Below, one piece after another: positions 1-7,795 of a DNA stretch of 64,000 nucleotides; within the stretch, counting starts at the first letter, position 1, and each line of letters begins with the position of its first letter. The notes beneath the pieces were generated by a model, which did not search any database, was not told the origin of the DNA, and was given only the letters and a program-made list of their open reading frames with translations. This DNA comes from an uncultured Eubacteriales bacterium (GTDB lineage Bacteria; Bacillota; Clostridia; Oscillospirales; QAMX01), in assembly GCA_934546935.1 (NCBI GenBank), contig CAKTEH010000003.1, positions 62,001 through 126,000 on the forward strand, read 5' to 3'. A program made the translations under genes and the position numbers.

Positions 1-225
1 GTCGGAAAGCAGGCGTCCATTGATGACGACAGTCCCGCGTTCGAGAATTTCTGCGCAGTTTTTGCAGCGGATGCCGACTTCCAGGTCAAATCCGGTTAAG
101 ATGAGTTGTTCGTTTGCTTCGATTAAAATGCCTTCCAAAGCGGGGATGGTACTCTTGGCGGTGATTGCGTGCAGTGTGGCGTTAACCATTTCTACGATGA
201 CGGATTTTTCGCATCGGAATTTCAT
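1..225 (-). CDS. dnaN: DNA polymerase III beta sliding clamp, N-terminal part (runs off the window)
   Basis: The first 75 codons of the ring-shaped processivity clamp that tethers the replicative polymerase to DNA. The reading frame begins MKFRCEKSVI and continues through a typical clamp N-terminus (STIPALEGILIEA, then LTGFDLEVGI), and is cut by the window edge. The ATG at 225 lies just downstream of a GGGG-rich ribosome site. It follows dnaA on the same strand across a 213-base gap, the standard dnaA-dnaN order near a replication origin. Confidence 0.93.
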   Translation of the reverse strand, partial: MKFRCEKSVIVEMVNATLHAITAKSTIPALEGILIEANEQLILTGFDLEVGIRCKNCAEILERGTVVINGRLLSD

Positions 226-438
226 GCTGTATCCCCTTTCTGTAATAAACAATAGTATTTTTTAGTATTCGTAGTAGTAGGTACCTGCGTTTTGTTGAAA
301 AGCAGGAAAAATTTAGATTTTATGGGATTTTTTTCTGTGGACAGGCCTGTTGAAAAAAATCCGGTTTTCAACATGGTTCTACAGCCGTGGACGGCTTGTG
401 GAAAAGTTTTTGGGATTGTGTTGTTTTCTGTTGAAAAC
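226..438. other. Probable oriC segment in the dnaA-dnaN gap
   Basis: This 213-base spacer carries several 9-mers related to the DnaA box TTATCCACA. There is TTTTCCACA on the minus strand at 397-405 and CTGTCCACA on the minus strand at 336-344. There are also four copies of TTTTCAACA, at 293-301 (-), 348-356 (-), 364-372 (+) and 429-437 (-). An AT-rich stretch at 300-335 could be an unwinding element. Placement between dnaA and dnaN is typical of Firmicutes origins. The TTTTCAACA form is not the canonical box, so its role is inferred from repetition and place. Confidence 0.6.
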
Positions 439-1746
439 TTATTCCTGCCGTATGGCTTTTAAAAGCAAGTCGATGTTGTTTTTTAGAGCTTCGTCGCGCC
501 GCATCCCATCCTCGATTTTTTTGACGGAATGCATGATGGTGGTGTGGTCGCGACCGCCGAAAGCGGCTCCGATTTCTGGAAAGGAGTATTTTGTGAGCGT
601 GCGTGTCAAATAGATAGCGGCCTGGCGCGCCAGCACGACGTCCTGCCCGCGGCGGGATCCGGTAAGGTCGGATGGAGACATGCCGAAAAATTTAGCGACA
701 ACATCGATTATGTAGGCAGGGGTTGGATTAATGCCTGGGTTTTCCTTATATATGTCGTCGATTGCCGCACTTGCGGTTTCCACGGTCAACGGCATCCCCA
801 TGAAATTATTCAGTGCCTTGATTTTTTTTACGGCGCCTTCAAGCTGCCGGACATTGCTTTTGATTTTTTCTGCAAGGAAGTTAACAACAGGCGTTGGCAA
901 TGCAAAACCCAGCACCTCTGATTTTTTGTATACGATTGCACAGCGCAATTCATAGTCTGGCGGGTTAATATCAGCGAGCAAGCCATATTCCAGGCGGTTG
1001 CGGATGCGGTCTTCAATACGTTTAATTTCCTTTGGCGGTCGGTCGGAAGTTAGTACGATCTGGTGCTTTGTTTCAACAAGGGCGTTAAAGGTGTGAAAAA
1101 ATTCTTCTTGGATGCTGTCTTTTCCGGCGATAAACTGAATATCGTCGAGCAGAAGGAAATGGGACTGCCGGTATAAGTTGCGAAACTCCTGCATTTTTCC
1201 GTTTCGCAGTGCCAAGACCATTTCATTTGTAAAATCTTCGGTAGATTTATAGGTAATTTTCCAGTCTGGATGTTCTTTTTTAACTTTGTTGGAGATTGCA
1301 AGCAGCAGGTGCGTTTTTCCGACGCCGGATGGGCCGTGAATTAACAAGGGGTTGTAGACTGTACCAGGGTTATTAGCTACGGCAAGCGCGGCGGCGTGGG
1401 CGAACCGATTGGAGTTTCCAACGACAAAATGGTCGAAGGTAAATTCATTATCCAGTCCATCGCTTTCCATTTCACGGTTTTCAAGGTAAATTTTATATTC
1501 CTGCTCAGTCAGAACCAGAACTTCCATATCTGAAGAGAAAATTTCCCGCCAGATTTCACGTAAAAGCTCAAGATATTTATTTTGGATCAGATTTTGTTTG
1601 ATCTGGTTGGGCGTAGTAAGAATAACACGGTCGGCTGAAAATTCTACCAGCGCGGCGTCGCCGAACCAGGTTTCAATTGTCGTCGGGGTGAGCTTCGCGG
1701 CCATCAGGTTAAGCGCCGCTTTCCAAAGGTCACCGGTGTTGTTCAT
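439..1746 (-). CDS. dnaA: Chromosomal replication initiator DnaA
   Basis: 435-residue AAA+ initiator that binds DnaA boxes and opens oriC. Seen: an N-terminal DnaB/DnaD-interaction domain from MNNTGDLWKAAL, Walker A (GPSGVGKTH), Walker B (LLLDDIQF), sensor region and a C-terminal helix-turn-helix DNA-binding domain with the DnaA signature around GGRDHTTIMHSV. An upstream ATG 14 codons earlier exists, but the start at 1746 is preceded by AAAGAGGT at good spacing and gives the usual N-terminus. dnaN follows. The gene upstream is pfkA, not the rpmH often found there. Confidence 0.97.
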   Translation of the reverse strand: MNNTGDLWKAALNLMAAKLTPTTIETWFGDAALVEFSADRVILTTPNQIKQNLIQNKYLELLREIWREIFSSDMEVLVLTEQEYKIYLENREMESDGLDNEFTFDHFVVGNSNRFAHAAALAVANNPGTVYNPLLIHGPSGVGKTHLLLAISNKVKKEHPDWKITYKSTEDFTNEMVLALRNGKMQEFRNLYRQSHFLLLDDIQFIAGKDSIQEEFFHTFNALVETKHQIVLTSDRPPKEIKRIEDRIRNRLEYGLLADINPPDYELRCAIVYKKSEVLGFALPTPVVNFLAEKIKSNVRQLEGAVKKIKALNNFMGMPLTVETASAAIDDIYKENPGINPTPAYIIDVVAKFFGMSPSDLTGSRRGQDVVLARQAAIYLTRTLTKYSFPEIGAAFGGRDHTTIMHSVKKIEDGMRRDEALKNNIDLLLKAIRQE

Positions 1747-1808
1747 CAGAAAGTACCTCTTTCCGGCACGCAGGTGCCGCTTTTGCAAGGGGAATAATTA
1801 ACTATAAG

Positions 1809-1837
1809 ATTATAACACATTTGCAGGTAAATAACAA
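1809..1837 (-). promoter_or_regulatory. dnaA promoter
   Basis: On the minus strand TTGTTA (1837-1832) and TATAAT (1814-1809) are separated by 17 bases, about 60 bases upstream of the dnaA start. No DnaA box was seen between the promoter and pfkA. Confidence 0.6.
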
Positions 1838-1881
1838 GGAAAATGCGAAAAAAACGTGCAGAAAACATTTTGTTTTGCAGC

Positions 1882-1912
1882 AAAAAACCGACGAAAAAGC
1901 TCGTCGGTTTTT
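1882..1912. terminator. Intrinsic terminator between pfkA and dnaA promoter
   Basis: Seven-pair stem CCGACGA/TCGTCGG with A-run before and T-run after, so usable in both directions. It lies only 30 bases upstream of the pfkA 3' end on the plus strand, in a position to end pfkA transcripts on the minus strand. Confidence 0.6.
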
Positions 1913-1937
1913 CTCTCCGTTTTTTTGCGCTTCCGGT

Positions 1938-2906
1938 TTAAAATGCCATACGGGAACATACGCCGTAAAGGTCTTCACGGAAGCTTTTCTTTTTTTCTAA
2001 TGCTTCATTAATATCGATATCTGTATAGGCAAGACCGGTGTTAATGATGACGCGGTTGATGCGTCCGGCCTTGAGGGCATCGATCGCCGCACAGCCCATC
2101 CGGGCCGCTGCGACGCGGTCGCGCGCTGATGGGGAACCACCGCGCTGAACATGGCCAAGAATGGTTTCACGGGTATCAATCCCGGTATTTTCTTTAATTG
2201 CATGGGCGATATCCACTTGTTCCCGGATACCCTCGGCAACAATGATGATGTGATGATTACGGCCGCGGATCCGTCCGTCACGGATAATATCATATACTTC
2301 TTCGAGGTTGATTTCCCGCTCCGGGATCAGGGTTGCGGTTGCGCCGGCAGCGATGCCGACATACATTGCAAGATTGCCGGATTCATGGCCCATAACCTCG
2401 ACGATGGAACAGCGTTCATGGGACTGCATGGTATCGCGCAGCTTATCGATTGCTTCAATGGCAGTATTGCAGGCCGTATCAAAGCCGATCGTATAATGTG
2501 TACAGGCAATGTCGTTATCGATGGTTGCGGGGATGCCAATAGTCGGGATCCCTGTTGCAGCCAGGTCCTTTGCCCCACGGAAGGTGCCGTCGCCGCCGAT
2601 GGCGATAACGGCATCAATCCCCATATATTTGCATACATCCGCGCCGCGCTGGATGCCGGCTTGGGTGCGGAACTCATCGCAGCGCGCAGTATAAAGCATG
2701 GTCCCGCCGCGTACCTGGATTCCATCGACACTGCGTGCGTCAAGCTCGATAATATCGTTATTAATCAGGCCGCTGTAGCCGCGGTGGATACCGAGGCAGG
2801 ATATATTTTCAACAACCGCGCTGCGGACAATAGCGCGGATTGCGGCGTTCATGCCTGGAGCGTCGCCGCCGCTGGTTAAGATGCCGATTCTTCTGATTTC
2901 GCTCAT
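1938..2906 (-). CDS. pfkA: ATP-dependent 6-phosphofructokinase
   Basis: 322-residue glycolytic enzyme that phosphorylates fructose 6-phosphate to fructose 1,6-bisphosphate. Seen: N-terminal nucleotide-binding GILTSGGDAPGMN, the IGGDGTF phosphate loop, the catalytic TIDND motif (GIPATIDNDI), and the substrate-side HVQRGGSPSARDR. Length matches bacterial PfkA (about 320). The start is the ATG at 2906, with GGGAGGT seven bases upstream; an in-frame TTG two codons earlier is less likely. It stands alone, with its own terminator, between dnaA and a nitroreductase. Confidence 0.96.
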   Translation of the reverse strand: MSEIRRIGILTSGGDAPGMNAAIRAIVRSAVVENISCLGIHRGYSGLINNDIIELDARSVDGIQVRGGTMLYTARCDEFRTQAGIQRGADVCKYMGIDAVIAIGGDGTFRGAKDLAATGIPTIGIPATIDNDIACTHYTIGFDTACNTAIEAIDKLRDTMQSHERCSIVEVMGHESGNLAMYVGIAAGATATLIPEREINLEEVYDIIRDGRIRGRNHHIIIVAEGIREQVDIAHAIKENTGIDTRETILGHVQRGGSPSARDRVAAARMGCAAIDALKAGRINRVIINTGLAYTDIDINEALEKKKSFREDLYGVCSRMAF

Positions 2907-3046
2907 AAACAAGTACCTCCCGTACTTTATGTATGTATTTATTATAGCACGGAAGCGAAGGGATGAAAAGCAGATATTTTTACGGCTTTTTCAACACCGG
3001 CGCTGGTTTTTCTTCCTGTTTTGACGAAAAAATTTTTTCATAAGGG

Positions 3047-3089
3047 CAGAAGAAAAGGAGGGGAAAAGCGATCCGCTTTTCCCCTCCTT
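3047..3089 (-). terminator. Strong palindromic terminator downstream of nitroreductase
   Basis: A 16-pair perfect stem (3055-3070 with 3074-3089) with a 3-base loop, followed on the minus strand by TTTTCTTC. It sits about 90 bases past the nitroreductase stop codon. Confidence 0.65.
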
Positions 3090-3175
3090 CTGCTGGCATA
3101 TAAGCTCCTGTTTTTTAAGATAATATTTTTCCCACACAGTTGTGGAAAATCGTGCTGCGTGGGAATGAGGGCGTT

Positions 3176-3694
3176 TCAGCGTACGATGGTATAGAAGTCT
3201 GCTTTCCTTGGCTTTGCTTCTGGATACGGGCCTTCCGGATAACCCAGAATGCAGGAACCGACGCCGATAAGCTGTTTTTCTACACCCCATTTTTTCAGCA
3301 GTGCAAGACCCTCTGGGGTTTCGAACATCTGACGCGTGCGGTGGATCCAGCAGGAACCAAGTCCAAGCGCATAAGCGGCATTGAACATATTGCCAAGCCC
3401 CAGGCAGGCGTCTTCAAAAGCAGTATTGTTCCCCGCTTCTGCAAAAGCAAGGATTACAGTCGGCGCGCCGTAATATGGATCGCCGCTGCGGCCCATGACT
3501 GCGGCGTTCATCTGCGCGATTTGGGCGCGGTCATCCGGATTCTGTACGGCAATATAATATGCCCCCTGTTCATTGCGTCCGGACGGGGCGTACATCCCGG
3601 CTTTGAGTACGGCTTCCAGCTCAGAATCGGTGATTTGCTCAGGGCGGAACGTGCGGATACTGCGGCGGGAAAGCAGCATTTCCATAGCTTCCAT
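3176..3694 (-). CDS. Nitroreductase-family protein
   Basis: 172-residue flavin-dependent oxidoreductase of the nitroreductase fold. Seen: the FMN-binding opening LLSRRSIRTF, the YAPSGRNEQ loop that contacts flavin, and the late GLGSCWI segment typical of the family. The start at 3694 has GGAGGTAC four to five bases upstream. Substrate is unknown; such proteins reduce nitro compounds, quinones or enals with NAD(P)H. It is a single-gene unit with a strong terminator. Confidence 0.88.
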   Translation of the reverse strand: MEAMEMLLSRRSIRTFRPEQITDSELEAVLKAGMYAPSGRNEQGAYYIAVQNPDDRAQIAQMNAAVMGRSGDPYYGAPTVILAFAEAGNNTAFEDACLGLGNMFNAAYALGLGSCWIHRTRQMFETPEGLALLKKWGVEKQLIGVGSCILGYPEGPYPEAKPRKADFYTIVR

Positions 3695-3716
3695 GTTGTA
3701 CCTCCAAAATAAAACT

Positions 3717-3762
3717 TAAAAAACGGCGGGATTTTGGGCCTGTGCCTTCTATTCCGCCGTTT
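3717..3762 (-). terminator. Terminator of the PfkB-like gene
   Basis: Stem AACGGCGG/CCGCCGTT with a 24-base loop, followed on the minus strand by TTTTTTAAG. It lies about 105 bases after the PfkB-like stop codon. Confidence 0.55.
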
Positions 3763-3866
3763 TATCTGCATCCACAGTTACAAATGAACTGCTTCTGCGA
3801 TATATGTGTTTCGGATTTTATTAAAGTAAAGCTGCGGCGGAGAAAAAGGGGGTTATTGCCGTCGTA

Positions 3867-4796
3867 TTACTGCATCCAATGGGCATTTACCCGGGAGAAA
3901 AGGCGGAGAACTTCCCGACGCGGCGCCATGCCCGTACCGGCAACTGTGACGCTTGCGCTTGCAGCTGCGACGGAGTATTTGGCCAGGCTTTCAAAATCCA
4001 TCCCGTTTTGCAGGGCATGGCAGATCCCTGCAACCAGGACTGCGCCGGCGCCAACCGGGCCCACAACCGGTACTTCGGGCGCCTCTATGTATAAAGTTCC
4101 CTGCGCGCTGACAAAAATTGCGCCGCGGCCCCCCATGCCGACGGCTACATTTTGTGCGCCGCGTGCCATCAGTTCCCGTGCGCCCTCGGAAATTTCCTGC
4201 GGCGTTTTGATTTCGCTGCCCAATACCTGCGATAGCTCATATAAATCCGGTTTAATGAATACCGGCTTGGATTTTAAGCTTTCCAGCAAGTATTCCGGCA
4301 GGGTATCGACAATCAGCCGCGCGCCGCGCGCGGTTACACGCCGGCACATATACCCGTATTTATCCGCCTCAAAATTCGGCGTCGGCGCGCCACATAAAGC
4401 GATAATGTTTTCATGGCTTATGTATTGCCCCATCCGTTCGCTCAGCCGGGCGAAGTCGTTGTCGTTAATTTCAAATCCGGCTTCATTGATATCTGTATGC
4501 CGACCGTCTTCTTCGACAATTTTTATATTGATGCGTGTCTCTCCAGGCACCTCCACAAAATCGTAAGAAATAGCGGAGGAAGTCAGGAAGTCCTTAATCA
4601 TGCGTCCGTTCTGGCCGCCGATAAAGCCGCAGGCAATTGCCTCCGTGCCCATGACTTTGAGTGCGCGGCATACGTTAATGCCATGGCCGCCGGCGTCGGA
4701 ATGGGTGGATACGACGCGGTTAACGCCGCCTGCGGTAAATTTGGGGATAAAGAGCGTACGGTCGATTGCCGGGTTCAGGGTAAAAGTTACGATCAT
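3867..4796 (-). CDS. PfkB-family (1-phosphofructokinase/LacC-like) protein lacking the catalytic Asp
   Basis: 309-residue ribokinase-fold protein closest in layout to 1-phosphofructokinase and tagatose-6-phosphate kinase: the N-terminus MIVTFTLNPAIDRT and a C-terminal GPVGAG anion-hole segment are clear. Two signature positions are changed. The usual GGKGxN reads GGHGIN (His38), and the GAGD motif whose Asp is the catalytic base reads GAGA (Ala252, codon at 4041-4043). The start at 4796 has GGAG six bases before it; an upstream in-frame ATG would add 17 unrelated residues. Known family members need the Asp for phosphoryl transfer, so this may be a non-catalytic sugar-phosphate sensor or an inactive kinase. 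That is inference. Confidence 0.8.
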   Translation of the reverse strand: MIVTFTLNPAIDRTLFIPKFTAGGVNRVVSTHSDAGGHGINVCRALKVMGTEAIACGFIGGQNGRMIKDFLTSSAISYDFVEVPGETRINIKIVEEDGRHTDINEAGFEINDNDFARLSERMGQYISHENIIALCGAPTPNFEADKYGYMCRRVTARGARLIVDTLPEYLLESLKSKPVFIKPDLYELSQVLGSEIKTPQEISEGARELMARGAQNVAVGMGGRGAIFVSAQGTLYIEAPEVPVVGPVGAGAVLVAGICHALQNGMDFESLAKYSVAAASASVTVAGTGMAPRREVLRLFSRVNAHWMQ

Positions 4797-4920
4797 AGTT
4801 TTCTCCGGTTTTGGATGCGCTGCCACATATGGTTTTGTTGGCGCCAATGCACCATATAAATCTTAACAAAGAAATCTGTATTTTTCAATAGAAAAAATAC
4901 AGATGGTTTTCGGTAAAAAA

Positions 4921-5808
4921 TCAAAAAACAGATTTATACTGTATCATAAACCAGTCATAAGCGTATTTTTTGTCGGAATCTACCTGGCTTTTCAATTCTT
5001 CCAGTCCGGAGAACTTCCGCATCGGACGGACGAATTCTATAAGCTCCACGTTGACCTGGACGCCATAGGCGTCCTCATTGTGGGCAAGCATAAACGCTTC
5101 GCACAGACGCGCTGCAGAAATATTGCACACTGCTGCATGCCAGGCTCCGCGCAGGCAGGTACGGCAGATATACACGCCGGGCGCCGGGCATACAAGGTTT
5201 TCCGGCAGCGGGATATTCATGGTTGGAAAACCAAGCGTTCGGCCGAGCGCTTTGCCATGGCATACCGTCCCGGAAAAGGAAAAAGGACGTCCTAACATCT
5301 TTTGTGCGCCTTCTACATTCCCCAGTATAATTTGACTGCGGATCGCGCTGGAGCTGATTTTCTCACCGCCAAGGCGGTATTCTCCGGCGATGCTGCATCC
5401 GACGCCTTGCGCCGCACACAGGCTGCGCAGCAAATGCGCGTCCCCCGCCCCGTTTTTGCCGAAACGGTAGTCAAAGCCTGCGCAGAGAAAACGCGCGCCC
5501 AATTCGGAAAACAGTGTCCGCCGGACGAAATCCTCAGGCGGCGTATTCATCATTTCCTGGGTGAAGGGCAGGACAAGCACCTCGTCCATTTGCCCTTCCT
5601 GTTTCAGCAGGCGGATGCGGTCGTCAAGCGTACAGATCAGTTCCTCCTGCATACCGTGGATGCGCGCGGCGGGCTGATGGTCAAAGGTAACTGCGGCGGC
5701 AGAGATTCCAAGCGCATCTGCCTGCGCGCGCGCGAGCGCGAGCACACGGCGGTGCGCCGGATGGACGCCGTCAAAAAATCCAAGCGCTAAAGCGCGCTGT
5801 AGCTGCAT
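4921..5808 (-). CDS. ribF: Bifunctional riboflavin kinase/FAD synthetase
   Basis: 295-residue enzyme that makes FMN and then FAD from riboflavin. Residues 1-150 form the nucleotidyltransferase half (ALGFFDGVHPAHR, and SSSAIRSQI near the domain end). Residues about 160-290 form the riboflavin kinase half (GRTLGFPTMNI, and the E-LIEFVRP motif). The start at 5808 has CAGGTG about seven bases upstream. It follows truB with 13 bases between them, the usual truB-ribF pairing, and ends the nth-truB-ribF unit. Confidence 0.95.
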   Translation of the reverse strand: MQLQRALALGFFDGVHPAHRRVLALARAQADALGISAAAVTFDHQPAARIHGMQEELICTLDDRIRLLKQEGQMDEVLVLPFTQEMMNTPPEDFVRRTLFSELGARFLCAGFDYRFGKNGAGDAHLLRSLCAAQGVGCSIAGEYRLGGEKISSSAIRSQIILGNVEGAQKMLGRPFSFSGTVCHGKALGRTLGFPTMNIPLPENLVCPAPGVYICRTCLRGAWHAAVCNISAARLCEAFMLAHNEDAYGVQVNVELIEFVRPMRKFSGLEELKSQVDSDKKYAYDWFMIQYKSVF

Positions 5809-5821
5809 AGTATTTCACCTG

Positions 5822-6688
5822 TCAATAAAAGGATTTTTCGAGTTTCATTATACCGTGCTGCACCTGGGCGATACCGAGGAAACCTTCCGGTCCATAGATG
5901 CGCACCATGCCCTCGGGCGCAGGAAGGGGGATATGCTGCCCGTTTTTCAACCGCGCGCAGGCCGCACTGTCCGCATGGAATTGCGGAAACGCTGAAAAAA
6001 GCCGGTCGGCGCATAGGAACCGGGCGGAAAGCGTCCCGGCGGCATGCATTTGCTCGATTTCATCAAGCGTAAGCGCTTCGTCGAATGTAAAGATACCGGC
6101 CCGGGTCCGGCACAGCGCACTCATTGCCGCACCGCAGCCGAGGGCACGTCCAAGGCTGTCGATTAAAGTACGTACATAAAGCCCTTTAGAGCAGTCGATT
6201 TTCAAGATATAGTCGCCATTTTCCCGCACCCCTGCAAGTTCCAGTCTGTAAACATGCACTGTGCGCGGCATGCGCTCCACCTCTACGCCCTGTCGTGCAA
6301 GCCTGTACAGCCGGACGCCGCCGACGGAAACGGCAGAATACATCGGGGGAAGCTGGGAAATTTCCCCGCGGAAGGCAGCAAGCGCCGCTTCGACGTCTTC
6401 GCGGGTGCACAGCGCGGCATGTTCTTCAAGTATGGTTCCGGAAGTATCCTGCGTATCGGTTACCAGCCCCAGGCGCATATCGGCAGTATAGCTTTTTCCG
6501 CCCTCCTGCACGCAGCCGGCCGCACGGGTGGCGCGCCCGGCAAATACCGGAAGCACGCCGCAGGCCATGGGGTCGAGTGTCCCGCCGTGGCCGATCTTTT
6601 TTTCGCCCAGGATCCGGCGAAGGCGCGCAACGACGCCGTGGGAACTGATACCGGAAGGTTTATTGACAACTAAGATGCCGTTATACAC
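5822..6688 (-). CDS. truB: tRNA pseudouridine-55 synthase
   Basis: 288-residue enzyme that isomerises U55 in the T-arm of tRNA. Seen: the opening NGILVVNKPSG, the catalytic GGTLDPMACG loop with the essential Asp, and the GLYVRTLI motif. The start is taken as the GTG at 6688 because GAGGAGG lies exactly six bases upstream. An ATG ten codons earlier (6718) is deeper in nth and lacks such a site. truB therefore overlaps the last 8 bases of nth, which suggests translational coupling. Confidence 0.94.
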   Translation of the reverse strand: MYNGILVVNKPSGISSHGVVARLRRILGEKKIGHGGTLDPMACGVLPVFAGRATRAAGCVQEGGKSYTADMRLGLVTDTQDTSGTILEEHAALCTREDVEAALAAFRGEISQLPPMYSAVSVGGVRLYRLARQGVEVERMPRTVHVYRLELAGVRENGDYILKIDCSKGLYVRTLIDSLGRALGCGAAMSALCRTRAGIFTFDEALTLDEIEQMHAAGTLSARFLCADRLFSAFPQFHADSAACARLKNGQHIPLPAPEGMVRIYGPEGFLGIAQVQHGIMKLEKSFY

Positions 6689-7322
6689 GTGCTGCCTCCT
6701 CGCCGCAGACACTGACAAGCGGGCAAGCTGTACAGGACGGGTTTCTGGCGGTACAGATATCCCGGCCGAAAATTACAAAACGGTGGCACAGGCTGCTGCC
6801 CTCTTCCGGCGGTACGATCTGGCGCAGCGCACATTCAACCTTGTATGGGTCTTTTGTGGAAACAAGGCCAAGACGGTTTGCAATGCGGATGCAATGCGTG
6901 TCTGTGACGATAGCAGGCTTGCCAAATACGTCGCCGACGATTAAATTGGCGGTCTTGCGCCCGACGCCGGGCAGTTTAATCAGCTCTTCAACCGTATCGG
7001 GAACAATGCCGTCATATTTTTCCACAAGCATCTGTGCGCAGGCGACAATATCGCGCGCTTTGGTATGGTAAAGTCCACAGGAGGAAATGATTTCTTCAAT
7101 ATCCTCTACCCGCGCTGCGGCGATCGACTCTAACGTAGGATAACGCGAATAAAGCGCCGGGGTAACAAGGTTCACCCGCGCGTCGGTGCACTGTGCAGCT
7201 AGACGGGTAGCAAAGAGCAGCTCATATGCTTTCTCATAGGAAAGGGAGCATTCGGCGAGCGGATAACGGGACTTCAGGGTTTCTATAATAAAATTGATTT
7301 TTTCTTCTGTTTTTTCTGGCAT
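6681..7322 (-). CDS. nth: Endonuclease III
   Basis: 213-residue bifunctional DNA glycosylase/AP lyase that removes oxidised pyrimidines. Seen: the helix-hairpin-helix LPGVGRKTANL with the catalytic Lys, the catalytic Asp in VTDTHC, and a C-terminal [4Fe-4S] loop C-x6-C-x2-C-x5-C (ending LVSVC). The start at 7322 is preceded by AAAGGGGGC. It is the first gene of a nth-truB-ribF unit; a diverged structured repeat lies in its long upstream gap. Confidence 0.96.
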   Translation of the reverse strand: MPEKTEEKINFIIETLKSRYPLAECSLSYEKAYELLFATRLAAQCTDARVNLVTPALYSRYPTLESIAAARVEDIEEIISSCGLYHTKARDIVACAQMLVEKYDGIVPDTVEELIKLPGVGRKTANLIVGDVFGKPAIVTDTHCIRIANRLGLVSTKDPYKVECALRQIVPPEEGSSLCHRFVIFGRDICTARNPSCTACPLVSVCGEEAARV

Positions 7323-7399
7323 CGTATCGCCCCCTTTATTCTTTTATTTTAGCATATTTTTATTTTGAGTTCAACTTTCTCTTTTTCACAGCTTTCCTC

Positions 7400-7765
7400 C
7401 CAATTTTCAGAAAAACTGTCCGCAGAGAAGAAAGTGTTGAAAAAGTGCATAAAAGCGGGACGGGGTTGCGCTTTCCAGCATCCCGTTCGGTCTTTTTTGT
7501 ATAAAAATATTTTTTTGAGAATCATATTCTCTTTCGAAAAAAATGCATGTCGAAAAATAATACTTCTGATCTTTATACAAACTAAAAAATTCCTGCCGGG
7601 TTAAATTCCCGGCAGGAATTGGTGTTTTTATAAAAATCCCGTGTGTTTTTGACGGTATGTGCGTCAAAAACATACCATAACCCTTTGTTTTTTCACAGAA
7701 AAACGAAGGACAGGGGCAATACGTCCGGTTCCCATCCGGAAACCGGACGCGTGTATGGGGAGACT
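7400..7765. repeat. Structured intergenic repeat, copy A (carries an approximately 156-base insert)
   Basis: The gap 7323-7795 has no gene. Two blocks of it match the gap at 20035-20285. Block 1 is about 7425-7485, with GCGGGACGGGG at 7455. Block 2 is 7636-7765, with a TGTTTTTGACG/CGTCAAAAACA stem at 7642-7671 and a CGTCCGGTT/AACCGGACG stem at about 7722-7750. In this copy the blocks are split by about 156 bases (7486-7641) bordered by the 6-mer ATCCCG on both sides (7480-7485, 7636-7641). The stems are kept in the other copy although sequences differ, so the element appears to be selected as RNA or DNA structure. Confidence 0.55.
7581..7620 (-). terminator. Terminator of the GH3/dehydrogenase operon
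   Basis: Perfect 13-pair stem (7588-7600 with 7608-7620) and loop TTAAATT; on the minus strand it runs into TTTTTTAGTTT. It is about 175 bases past the GH3 stop codon and lies inside the insert of repeat copy A. Confidence 0.75.
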
Positions 7766-7795
7766 CCGATCCCCCTGCAGGTTCAAAAGGCTGTT

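Noticed and set aside
3141..3149. Single DnaA-box-like TTTTCCACA near the nitroreductase terminator
   Set aside because: An isolated 9-mer with one mismatch is expected by chance at this length; it has no neighbours, unlike the 15.3 kb cluster.
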